DNA from: Alphaproteobacteria bacterium UBA6347
GTDB lineage: Bacteria; Pseudomonadota; Alphaproteobacteria; CAAGCB01; CAG-977
DNA: 6,121 nucleotides
Direction: 5' to 3'
NCBI GenBank assembly: GCA_002440235.1
Contig: DJRZ01000038.1
Span: 8,758-14,878 of the forward strand
The notes beneath the pieces are model-generated. The model saw only the letters and a program-made list of their open reading frames with translations. It made no database searches and had not been told where the DNA came from. Shown in pieces: positions 1 through 5,647 of this stretch. The position numbers and the translations under genes are program-made. Positions within the stretch are counted from its first letter, which is position 1. Every line of letters starts with the position of its first letter.

Positions 1-620
1 CGGTTCGATTTTGCGGGGTGCGGCGACAGCCGCGCGGATCCGATGCTGTTGACGTTTAAAAACGAAACCGCCGATTTGGACGCCGTGTTCGATTTTTTGA
101 CCCGCCAGCCGGAGATCGACGCGAAGCGCGCCGGCGTTTTGGGATTCAGCCAAGGGGCGCGGGTGATGGCGGATTTTCTGGGACGCCGTGCGGATCGCGT
201 TTCCGCCGCCGTCAGCTGGTCGGGCGCGTGCGCGCGGGGCGATGACGACGTTTTTGAAAAATGGCGCGCGCGATATTACGCCGACGCGGTGAAAAACGGC
301 TACGCGCTGTTGCCGTCGACCTGGCGCGACGATCTGATGCTGCCCAAAGACTGGTTTGACGAAATCCGCGCGTCGCGTCCGCTGGAAAGTCTGGCGCGGT
401 ACACGGGCGCGCTGCTGGTCGGGAACGGCGGACGATCTGGTGCCGTGGGCACGCCGCCGAAATCGCCGCCGCCGCCGGCGGAACGGACAAAACCGTCAAA
501 GTGTTCGACGGGGCGACGCATATTTTCAACGCGACCGATCCCGCGCGCGACGTGTCGGACGACGTCGTCGATCTGACGGCGGATTTTTTTGAAAAGCGTT
601 TGAACGGAAAAACGGTTTGA
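1..620 (+). pseudogene. Alpha/beta hydrolase, 5'-truncated and frameshifted
   Basis: The reading starts in frame from base 1 with FDFAGCGDS, an early strand/turn typical of Est1E-like and dienelactone-hydrolase-like alpha/beta hydrolases. The nucleophile elbow GFSQG follows, with its Ser codon at 148-150. The rest of the fold is split over three frames. Frame 1 is good to about 420 (ARYTGALLV). Frame 2 carries GTADDLVPW (422-448), with the likely acid Asp at 431-433. Frame 3 carries HAAEIAAAAGGTDK, then GATHIF with the likely catalytic His at 519-521, and ends at the TGA at 618-620. Left unshifted, frame 1 runs to a stop at 576 through a proline/arginine-rich tail unlike the family. So all three triad positions exist but not in one frame. 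Two lesions within about 30 bp mean either a recent pseudogene or sequencing/assembly indels. If the indels are errors, this is an intact cytoplasmic serine hydrolase of unknown substrate. The start lies outside the window. Confidence 0.75.
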
Positions 621-622
621 AA

Positions 623-652
623 AAAGAGCCTTCGCGACTGCGAAGGCTCTTT
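623..652. terminator. Bidirectional intrinsic terminator
   Basis: The arms AAAGAGCCTTCGC (623-635) and GCGAAGGCTCTTT (640-652) are perfectly complementary, with loop GACT. The hairpin begins 3 bp after the hydrolase stop and ends 13 bp from the rlmI stop. On the minus strand the stem is followed by six T (complement of 620-625), a strong terminator for rlmI. On the plus strand the T tract is only the TTT that closes the stem, so termination of the hydrolase transcript should be weaker. Confidence 0.88.
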
Positions 653-665
653 CCGCGTCAAAGGG

Positions 666-1859
666 TCAGTCGACCTGGCAGACCAGCATTTTCAAATACG
701 CCGTTTCGGGCAGATGCGGGTGGACGGGGTGGTCGGGACCCGCGCCCGCCTGCAAAATCACGCGTCCGGTCTTGCCCGCTTCGGTCAGACCGCGCATGCA
801 TTCGGTGAAAAACTCGTCGGGTTTGACGTGGTGCGAACACGATCCCAACGCCAGAATCCCGTTCTTTTCGACCAGTCCCGCCGCCAGACGGGCGACCTTG
901 CGGTATCCGCGCAGACCCGCCGCGATGTCTTTTTTGACTTTGGCGAAAGCGGGGGGATCGCAAACGACGACGCCGAATTTTTCCTTGTCCCTGTTCATGT
1001 TTTCCAGCACGTCGAACGCATTGTCGCGAATCCACGAACACTTGTCCGCCAGCCCGTTCTTTTCAGCCGCCATTCGCGCCAAAGCCAAAGCCGATTCGGA
1101 ACGGTCGACGCCGACGACCTCGCGCGCGTGACCGACGCCCATGTGCAGGGCGAAGCCGCCCGCGTAGGTGTAAAAATCGACGCACCGTTTGTTCGGCGCC
1201 AGCCGTCCGACGAACGAACGGTTTTCGCGCTGGTCGTAAAACCAGCCCGTCTTTTGCCCGTCTTTCAGGTCGGCGAAAAAGGAAATGCCGTTTTCGCGCA
1301 CGGGAACGACGTCCGGCAGCGTCCCCTTCGCGACCGCGTAAAGCGGATCCAGCCCTTCCAGCGCGCGGGCGGAGCTTTCGGCGCGCAGGACGATGCAGGA
1401 CGGGCGCAACACTTCGTCCAAAGCGGCGACGATGTCGTCTTTCAACAAATCCGTTCCCGCCGTGTTCAGCTGACAGGCGACGATGTCGTCGAACCGGTCG
1501 ATAATCAGTCCGGGCAGTCCGTCGCCTTCGGAATGAACCATGCGGTAAAACGGCGAATTGACCAGCGCGTCGCGCAATTCGACGCAGCGGCGGAATTTTT
1601 TAACGAAAAAGGCGCGGTCGATTTCCGTTTGCGGATCGGACGCCATTTTGCGGAACGAAATCAGCGAATGGGGATTGAACGATCCGACTCCGACGAACGC
1701 GCCGGTCGCGTCAAGCAGGCGGACGATCGTTCCGGCGGGAACGGCTTTGGTTTCGGCGGTCATGTCGATTTCGTTCGAGAAAACCCACGGACTGCCCGAT
1801 TTGACGCGTTTCGCGCAGCCTTGTTTCATTTTGACGGCGGGATAATTTGTGTTTTTCAT
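666..1859 (-). CDS. rlmI: 23S rRNA (cytosine-C5)-methyltransferase, RlmI family
   Basis: This is an S-adenosylmethionine-dependent RNA methyltransferase of the RlmI/COG1092 family; E. coli RlmI makes m5C1962 in 23S rRNA. With the ATG at 1859 it has 397 residues, close to the roughly 396 usual for the family. An N-terminal PUA-like RNA-binding region (about 5-80) is followed by the family signature EGDGLPGLIIDRF (111-123) and KDGQKTGWFYDQRENR (199-214). The SAM-binding motif is VDFYTYAGGFALH (about 227-239) with acidic GVDRS after it. DPPAF (301-305) is motif IV, and SCSHH contains the likely catalytic Cys341. The C-terminal HPHLPETAYLK is also typical. A TTG at 1874 would add MNINA, but it abuts the purine-rich AGAGG and uses a locally rare ATA codon, so I prefer the ATG. 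The AGAGG to ATG spacing of about 15 nt is long. It is monocistronic and ends at the 623-652 terminator. The exact target base is inferred from the family. Confidence 0.9.
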   Translation of the reverse strand: MKNTNYPAVKMKQGCAKRVKSGSPWVFSNEIDMTAETKAVPAGTIVRLLDATGAFVGVGSFNPHSLISFRKMASDPQTEIDRAFFVKKFRRCVELRDALVNSPFYRMVHSEGDGLPGLIIDRFDDIVACQLNTAGTDLLKDDIVAALDEVLRPSCIVLRAESSARALEGLDPLYAVAKGTLPDVVPVRENGISFFADLKDGQKTGWFYDQRENRSFVGRLAPNKRCVDFYTYAGGFALHMGVGHAREVVGVDRSESALALARMAAEKNGLADKCSWIRDNAFDVLENMNRDKEKFGVVVCDPPAFAKVKKDIAAGLRGYRKVARLAAGLVEKNGILALGSCSHHVKPDEFFTECMRGLTEAGKTGRVILQAGAGPDHPVHPHLPETAYLKMLVCQVD

Positions 1860-1899
1860 GGCGTTTATGTTCAACCTCTTTTAAACTGCATGAAAAGGT

Positions 1900-1927
1900 T
1901 TTATCACGACGGGGGCGCGAATGCCAA
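1900..1927 (-). promoter_or_regulatory. Candidate rlmI promoter
   Basis: On the minus strand, TTGGCA (1927-1922) lies 16 bp before GATAAA (1905-1900). These match the sigma-70 consensus at 5/6 and 4/6 positions. A start near 1893 would give a leader of about 30-35 nt before the ATG at 1859. The -35 lies over the first codons of the divergent gene. No similarly good plus-strand promoter for the gene at 1921 was found in this 61-bp gap. Confidence 0.35.
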
Positions 1928-3942
1928 AAAAAGAAATAACTTTTTCCGCGGGCGACGTCATTTTTAGACAGGGCGACGAATGCGCGACCGTCTACACGAT
2001 TCTGGACGGCAAGGCGGAACTGTTCTATGAAATCAACGGCAAAGCCCGTCCGATCGGCGTCAAGGGCGAGGACGAAACGCTGGGCGCGAACTGCGTGCTG
2101 GAAGGCAGCTACGACACGTCGGCGCGCGCCGCGACGGATCTGACCGTTTCCGCACAGTCCGCCGACGAATACATCGCCTTTCTGCAACGGTCGGGCGAAT
2201 TGTCCCCGAACGCCGGCGAAAAGGGCGCGTTTTCCGACGACGGCGACGACGGTTTTTCATTCGGATTTGACGACGAAGACGACGACAAGCCCGCCGCCGC
2301 GGTCCGCTGGGGCAGACGTCCCGCGTCCGCGCGCCGGTCGCGTTCCGCCGTTTCCTCCGCGTCCGAAAACGACGACGGCGGTTTCGCTTTCGGCTTTGAC
2401 GACGACGGCGCGACGAAACCCTTGCCCGCTTCGGCGTCGCTGGTGCACGTCGAAAAGCCGAAGCCGGTCGTCCGCCCGATCGAACCGAAGCCTGTCGTCC
2501 TGCCCGCCGACATCAGGCGGTCGCCCGTCAGGGAATGGTTCAAAGAGGCGAACGCGGAAAAGCCCGCTTTCGGTTCGGTCGTCCTGCTGGCAAGCGTGGA
2601 GGGGGACGCCGACGGGGCGATTCGCGACGGAATTTACCGCGTTTTGTCGCAAATTCCGAACATGACGGTCAAAGCCGTCGACAAAGCCGTGACGGACGCC
2701 AATCCCGACCGCGGGGCGATGCAGATGCGCGCGTGGCTGGAACAGCACCGCGCCGACGTCGGGCTGTACGCGCGAATCGACAACGCGGGGCGCGTTTTGG
2801 AATTTCACGCCGTTCGTCCGTCCAATCCCGTCGAAACGCCGCTGTTTTCCGCGGGGGGGCGTTTCTTTCTGCCCGTGCGCATGACCGGCGAACAGCAGAC
2901 GCTGTTGAAGGTGTTCACCGTCAGCGCGATCACGCCGACGCGGCTGGAACACGAACAGCTGTTGCGGCTGTTTCTGCCGACTTTGATCGGCGAAATCGCC
3001 GCTTACGCCGCAAAGCCCATGGTCGGGCTGACGGCGGAGGAACAGGCGGCGAATCTGACGGCGTTCGCGAACGTCCTGTCGTGGAACGGCTATGTCAATC
3101 CCGCCGAAAACAGGCGGGGGCAGGCGACGGCTTTGTACGAACAGGCGCTGGCTCTGCTGCCGCCGCACGCGCCGGAATACGTTTTCGTCAACCGTCAGGT
3201 CGGACTGTTGCGCCAAATGGAGGCGGAACGTCGGGACAGCGTCGAAGCCTACCGCGTCGCCGAGGAAACCTTTAAAAAGGGATTGTCCGCCCTGTCCGAA
3301 AAATACCAGCCCGAAGCGCGCGGCGATTTGAATCTGCGCATCGGCAACGTGCGCCAGAAAATCGCCATGCAAACGGGCGCGGGCGAAGATTTCGTCGCCG
3401 CGATGACGGCGTACCGCGACGCGCTGAAAACGCTGACCCCCGCCGGTCAGACGGAACGCTGGGCGGACAGCGTGAACGGATTGGCGCGCACGATGCAGCT
3501 GCTTTCGTCCTACGGCACGAAAACGACCCTGCTGGAAAAGGCGATCGAACTTTACGAAAAGGAACTGAGCGTGCTCGATCGCGAAAAACAGCCTTTGCTG
3601 TGGGCGCGCGCGGGGAACAATCTGGCGTCGGCTTTGTTTTTGCTGGCGGACAGAAAGGGCGGCGCCGCCGACCTGCTGCGCCGCGCGGTCGAAGTGTTTT
3701 CCGACGCTTTGCGCGTTTATGACAAAATCGGCGCGCGTCAGATGGCGGACGTCGCCGGCAGCAACTTGAAACGCGCGGAACGGGTTTTGGCTGAAACGGA
3801 AAAAGAGCTGGAAAAAAACAAAAACTGGCTGGACGACATCTTGAACGACGGCGAAGAAACGGACGGGAAAAAAGAAAGCGCGGACGAACCGCTGACGTTC
3901 GAACGCATCGCCGTGTTCGAAGAGCTAGACGACGATGAATGA
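1921..3942 (+). CDS. CNB-like domain/TPR protein of unknown function
   Basis: This is a 673-residue soluble protein with no signal peptide or membrane segment. Residues 5-90 look like a cyclic-nucleotide-binding (CNB) fold: SAGDVIFRQGDE, YTILDGKAELFYE, and the phosphate-cassette counterpart LGANCVLEGSYDTSARAAT. The usual FGE glutamate is missing, so cAMP/cGMP binding is doubtful. Residues 100-195 form an acidic, Pro/Lys-rich linker with two copies of GFxFGFDD. Residues 215-365 form an unrecognised alpha/beta region, in outline like the TolB-N-terminal/FlgO type (inference). Residues 395-625 are helical TPR-like repeats. Three units of 47-48 residues align on AYRDAL (497-502), LYEKEL (544-549) and VFSDAL (592-597), each followed by a xGLA/NNLA/SNLK helix. 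The C-terminus is acidic (FEELDDDE). An in-frame TGA at 1891-1893 leaves ATG 1921 as the only ATG/GTG/TTG start; the ribosome site is weak (GGGGG, 1911-1915). It could be a scaffold or sensor; its function is unknown. Confidence 0.85.
   Translation: MPKKEITFSAGDVIFRQGDECATVYTILDGKAELFYEINGKARPIGVKGEDETLGANCVLEGSYDTSARAATDLTVSAQSADEYIAFLQRSGELSPNAGEKGAFSDDGDDGFSFGFDDEDDDKPAAAVRWGRRPASARRSRSAVSSASENDDGGFAFGFDDDGATKPLPASASLVHVEKPKPVVRPIEPKPVVLPADIRRSPVREWFKEANAEKPAFGSVVLLASVEGDADGAIRDGIYRVLSQIPNMTVKAVDKAVTDANPDRGAMQMRAWLEQHRADVGLYARIDNAGRVLEFHAVRPSNPVETPLFSAGGRFFLPVRMTGEQQTLLKVFTVSAITPTRLEHEQLLRLFLPTLIGEIAAYAAKPMVGLTAEEQAANLTAFANVLSWNGYVNPAENRRGQATALYEQALALLPPHAPEYVFVNRQVGLLRQMEAERRDSVEAYRVAEETFKKGLSALSEKYQPEARGDLNLRIGNVRQKIAMQTGAGEDFVAAMTAYRDALKTLTPAGQTERWADSVNGLARTMQLLSSYGTKTTLLEKAIELYEKELSVLDREKQPLLWARAGNNLASALFLLADRKGGAADLLRRAVEVFSDALRVYDKIGARQMADVAGSNLKRAERVLAETEKELEKNKNWLDDILNDGEETDGKKESADEPLTFERIAVFEELDDDE
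2251..2421 (+). repeat. Duplicated GFxFGFDD linker motif
   Basis: Two copies of a protein-level repeat lie in the acidic linker of the CNB/TPR protein: GFSFGFDDEDDDKP (residues 111-124, bases 2251-2292) and GFAFGFDDDGATKP (residues 154-167, bases 2380-2421), 43 residues apart. Both keep GFxFGFDD and a KP exactly six residues after the second F of FGF. The codons differ at several silent positions (for example GGATTT against GGCTTT for GF), so the amino acids rather than the DNA appear to be conserved. Confidence 0.8.
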
Positions 3943-4638
3943 CAACAATCCGAACGCGTTTAACGTCAGCGCCGTTATCGCGCCGACGAACAGCGACGCG
4001 CCGTAGGGGCCTTCTTTGTTTTTGCGGACGGCGGCGATCAGCGCGAAACAGACGACCGACGCCAAAATCGCGGTCGCCAGTCCCGCGACGCCCAGCCACG
4101 CCCCCAGCGCCGTCAGCATTTTAAAATCTCCTCCGCCCAGCGAACGCGGGAAAAAAGGCGTCATGACCGCCGCCGTGACGGTCGGCAGTAAAAAACCGAA
4201 CAGCGCGCCCGCCGCCGATTCGCAGGCGGTGACGACGCCGAACAGGTTCGCGGCGGCGAAAAATCCGGCGATCAGCAAAGGAACGGTCAAAACGTCGGGC
4301 AGCAGCCGCAGTTTTTCATCGACGCACGCCATCAGCGCGCACAGCCACAATAAAATCATCAACGTCGGCGGATACCCCGCCCGCAACAGGAAATACAGGA
4401 AAAGCGCGCCGGCGGCTCCCCATAAAAAACCGGCGCGGATCAGGCGGAACCACAGGACTTTGCGGCGTTCGGCGCGCGCGGCGGATCTCGGTTTCGCGAA
4501 ACGGGGGACGTGAAAAGACCGCACCAGCGCCGTTCCCGCGTCGGCGGGCAGAAACTTGCCGAACCGGCGCGCGAAAAAGGGGATCGGAAAGAAAATCAAA
4601 AACGCGACCGTCAAAGCCGCCGCCAACAGTTCCGTCAT
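3925..4638 (-). CDS. A24-family prepilin peptidase
   Basis: This is a membrane aspartyl protease that would cleave leader peptides of type IV, Flp or type II secretion prepilins at the cytoplasmic face of the inner membrane. The 237 residues hold several hydrophobic segments (roughly 5-22, 68-86, 92-106, 116-135, 143-160, 177-202 and 215-236). Both active-site motifs are present: VDEKLRLLPD with Asp107, and GGGDFKM with Asp171, the GxGD motif. The region after the first segment (about 24-64) is short and Arg-rich and has no Cys, so the CxxC zinc site and N-methyltransferase domain of PilD are missing. In this it resembles CpaA/TadV-type peptidases, which are usually shorter still. ATG 4638 is supported by AAAGGA (complement of 4645-4650), 6 nt upstream, with a second AAGGAG just beyond. 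It overlaps the TPR gene tail to tail by 18 bp (3925-3942). No pilin genes are in the window, so the substrate is unknown. Confidence 0.88.
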   Translation of the reverse strand: MTELLAAALTVAFLIFFPIPFFARRFGKFLPADAGTALVRSFHVPRFAKPRSAARAERRKVLWFRLIRAGFLWGAAGALFLYFLLRAGYPPTLMILLWLCALMACVDEKLRLLPDVLTVPLLIAGFFAAANLFGVVTACESAAGALFGFLLPTVTAAVMTPFFPRSLGGGDFKMLTALGAWLGVAGLATAILASVVCFALIAAVRKNKEGPYGASLFVGAITALTLNAFGLLSFIVV

Positions 4639-4644
4639 AAAAAA

Positions 4645-4660
4645 TCCTTTCTCCTTTTTT
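4645..4660 (-). promoter_or_regulatory. Tandem ribosome-binding sites, prepilin peptidase
   Basis: On the minus strand the sequence before ATG 4638 reads AAAAAAGGAG then AAAGGA, followed by six T and the ATG. The nearer AAAGGA (4650-4645) has a 6-nt spacing and is the likely Shine-Dalgarno site. The further one may aid ribosome loading. This fixes the start at 4638. Confidence 0.65.
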
Positions 4661-4665
4661 TGGGA

Positions 4666-4693
4666 TTAACCCGAAACGCTTTTTCTATATAAT
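4666..4693 (+). promoter_or_regulatory. Promoter of the tyrA-pheA operon
   Basis: A perfect TATAAT (4688-4693) sits 16 bp after TTAACC (4666-4671), which matches the -35 consensus at 4/6 positions. A start near 4700 leaves a leader of only about 18 nt, too short for an attenuator. The -10 lies in a marked AT-rich island in otherwise GC-rich DNA. Confidence 0.65.
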
Positions 4694-4716
4694 AAACAAA
4701 ATTTCGCAGGAGTCGA
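4689..4716 (-). promoter_or_regulatory. Candidate divergent promoter, prepilin peptidase
   Basis: On the minus strand, TCGACT (4716-4711) lies 16 bp before TATTAT (4694-4689). These match the sigma-70 consensus at 4/6 and 5/6 positions. The -10 overlaps the tyrA -10 on the opposite strand, so the two would compete for polymerase if both are real. The evidence is pattern only. Confidence 0.35.
4708..4712 (+). promoter_or_regulatory. tyrA ribosome-binding site
   Basis: AGGAG lies 5 nt before ATG 4718. It is a clear Shine-Dalgarno site and settles the tyrA start. Confidence 0.8.
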
Positions 4717-4717
4717 T

Positions 4718-5647
4718 ATGGCACTTCATTTTCGTAAAACGGCGATCGTCGGCATCGGGCTGATCGGATCGTCTTTGGCGCGCGTTTTGAAACAAAACGG
4801 CTTGACGGACGAAATCGCGTGCGCCGCGCGGTCGGAAAAAACGCGGAAAACGGCGGTGGATCTGGGCGTCGCGGATTGGGCGTTCGCCGACTCGCGCGAA
4901 GCCGTCGCGGACGCGGACATCGTTTTCGTCTGCACCCCCGTCGGCGTCATCGCCGAAACAATCGGGAACTTTATGCCCGCTTTGAAAACGGGGGCGATCG
5001 TCACGGACGTCGGATCGGTCAAGCAAAGCGTCGTCGCCGCCGTCGAACCGCTGTTGCGTCCCGACGTGCGTTTCGTCGCGGGACACCCCGTCGCGGGAAC
5101 GGAAAAATCGGGTCCCGAAAACGGTTTCGCCGAACTGTTCGACGGGCGTTGGTGCATTTTGACCCCGACGGAAAAAACGGACGCGGACGCGCTGGAACGG
5201 GTGCGATCGGTGTGGAAAACCGCGGGAATGAAGGTCGAGGACATGCCCGCCGACCGTCACGACAGAGTGATGGCGCTGATGTCGCATCTGCCGCATCTGA
5301 TCGCCTACACGATCGTCGGCACGGCGGCGGATCTGGAAAAAGAAACGGGCGGCGACGTCATCAAATACGCGGCGGGCGGCTTTCGCGACTTTACGCGCAT
5401 CGCGGGTTCGGATCCCGTGATGTGGCGCGACATTTTTTTGAACAACACGGAAGCCGTTTTGGACTGTCTGCAACGCTTCGGTGAAGATCTGACCGTGTTG
5501 CAGCAAGCCATTCGCAAACACGACGGGCAAAAGCTGCTGGACTGGTTCGCGCGGACGCGTCAAATCCGCCGCGAAGTCGTCGACGCGTGTCAGGACCGTC
5601 CCGAAAATGAAAAATTACTGTTGAAAAACAAGGGGGTGAAACAATGA
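4718..5647 (+). CDS. tyrA: Prephenate/arogenate dehydrogenase
   Basis: This enzyme oxidatively decarboxylates prephenate to 4-hydroxyphenylpyruvate (or arogenate to tyrosine) with NAD(P)+, in cytoplasmic tyrosine synthesis. It has 309 residues, a usual size for a monofunctional enzyme with no chorismate mutase or ACT domain. The N-terminal Rossmann motif is VGIGLIGSSLA (11-21). DVGSVK (Ser100), GHPVAGTEKSG (His123), SHLPH (first His190) and DFTRIA (Arg227) correspond to the Ser, His, His and Arg active-site residues described for the Aquifex enzyme. FRDFTRIAGSDPVMWRDIF is a strongly alphaproteobacterial signature. The start has a good AGGAG site and a perfect TATAAT promoter upstream. It is the first gene of an operon: its TGA (5645-5647) overlaps the ATG of pheA. 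The sequence alone cannot separate prephenate from arogenate preference; alphaproteobacterial relatives are often broad cyclohexadienyl dehydrogenases (sometimes called tyrC). The C-terminal tail after about 293 is Lys-rich and probably unstructured. Confidence 0.95.
   Translation: MALHFRKTAIVGIGLIGSSLARVLKQNGLTDEIACAARSEKTRKTAVDLGVADWAFADSREAVADADIVFVCTPVGVIAETIGNFMPALKTGAIVTDVGSVKQSVVAAVEPLLRPDVRFVAGHPVAGTEKSGPENGFAELFDGRWCILTPTEKTDADALERVRSVWKTAGMKVEDMPADRHDRVMALMSHLPHLIAYTIVGTAADLEKETGGDVIKYAAGGFRDFTRIAGSDPVMWRDIFLNNTEAVLDCLQRFGEDLTVLQQAIRKHDGQKLLDWFARTRQIRREVVDACQDRPENEKLLLKNKGVKQ
5630..5639 (+). promoter_or_regulatory. Strong pheA ribosome-binding site inside tyrA
   Basis: AAGGGGGTGA matches the full anti-16S complement AAGGAGGTGA at 9 of 10 bases and lies 4 nt before ATG 5644. 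It is placed within the last tyrA codons, so pheA can be initiated both by coupling at the ATGA overlap and independently. Confidence 0.7.

Noticed and set aside
421..449. Programmed ribosomal frameshifting in the hydrolase
   Set aside because: No slippery heptamer or downstream structure was seen, two separate shifts would be needed, and hydrolases of this type are not known to use recoding.
1860..1874. Upstream TTG start for rlmI adding five residues
   Set aside because: There is no spacing between AGAGG and the TTG, the extension uses an ATA codon rare in this window, and the ATG at 1859 gives the normal family length.
714..1967. 417-residue plus-strand open frame antisense to rlmI
   Set aside because: It lies almost wholly opposite a gene with all RlmI motifs. 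Its translation is Arg/Gln/Val-rich with no recognisable domain, as expected for the mirror of GC-biased codons.
2236..2300. Acidic GAC/GAA-rich tract considered as a DNA tandem repeat
   Set aside because: It is an Asp-rich protein segment with mixed codons and no regular DNA unit. Only the protein-level GFxFGFDD duplication is supported.
2257..3372. 371-residue minus-strand open frame inside the CNB/TPR gene
   Set aside because: It is a shadow of the plus-strand gene: composition dominated by Arg, Gln and Gly, no domain, no ribosome site, and the plus frame has clear CNB and TPR patterns.
3898..3922. Two TTCGAA palindromes near the end of the CNB/TPR gene as a possible terminator or operator
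   Set aside because: Six-base palindromes in coding DNA encoding TFERIAVFEE, with no T tract. This is best explained by codons.
3272..4099. 275-residue minus-strand open frame spanning the junction of the TPR and prepilin peptidase genes
   Set aside because: It is extremely Arg/Pro/Ser-rich and overlaps two supported genes in other frames. No family features are visible.
4685..5563. 292-residue minus-strand open frame opposite tyrA
   Set aside because: It mirrors a gene with complete catalytic motifs and also covers the tyrA promoter. Its composition is shadow-like.
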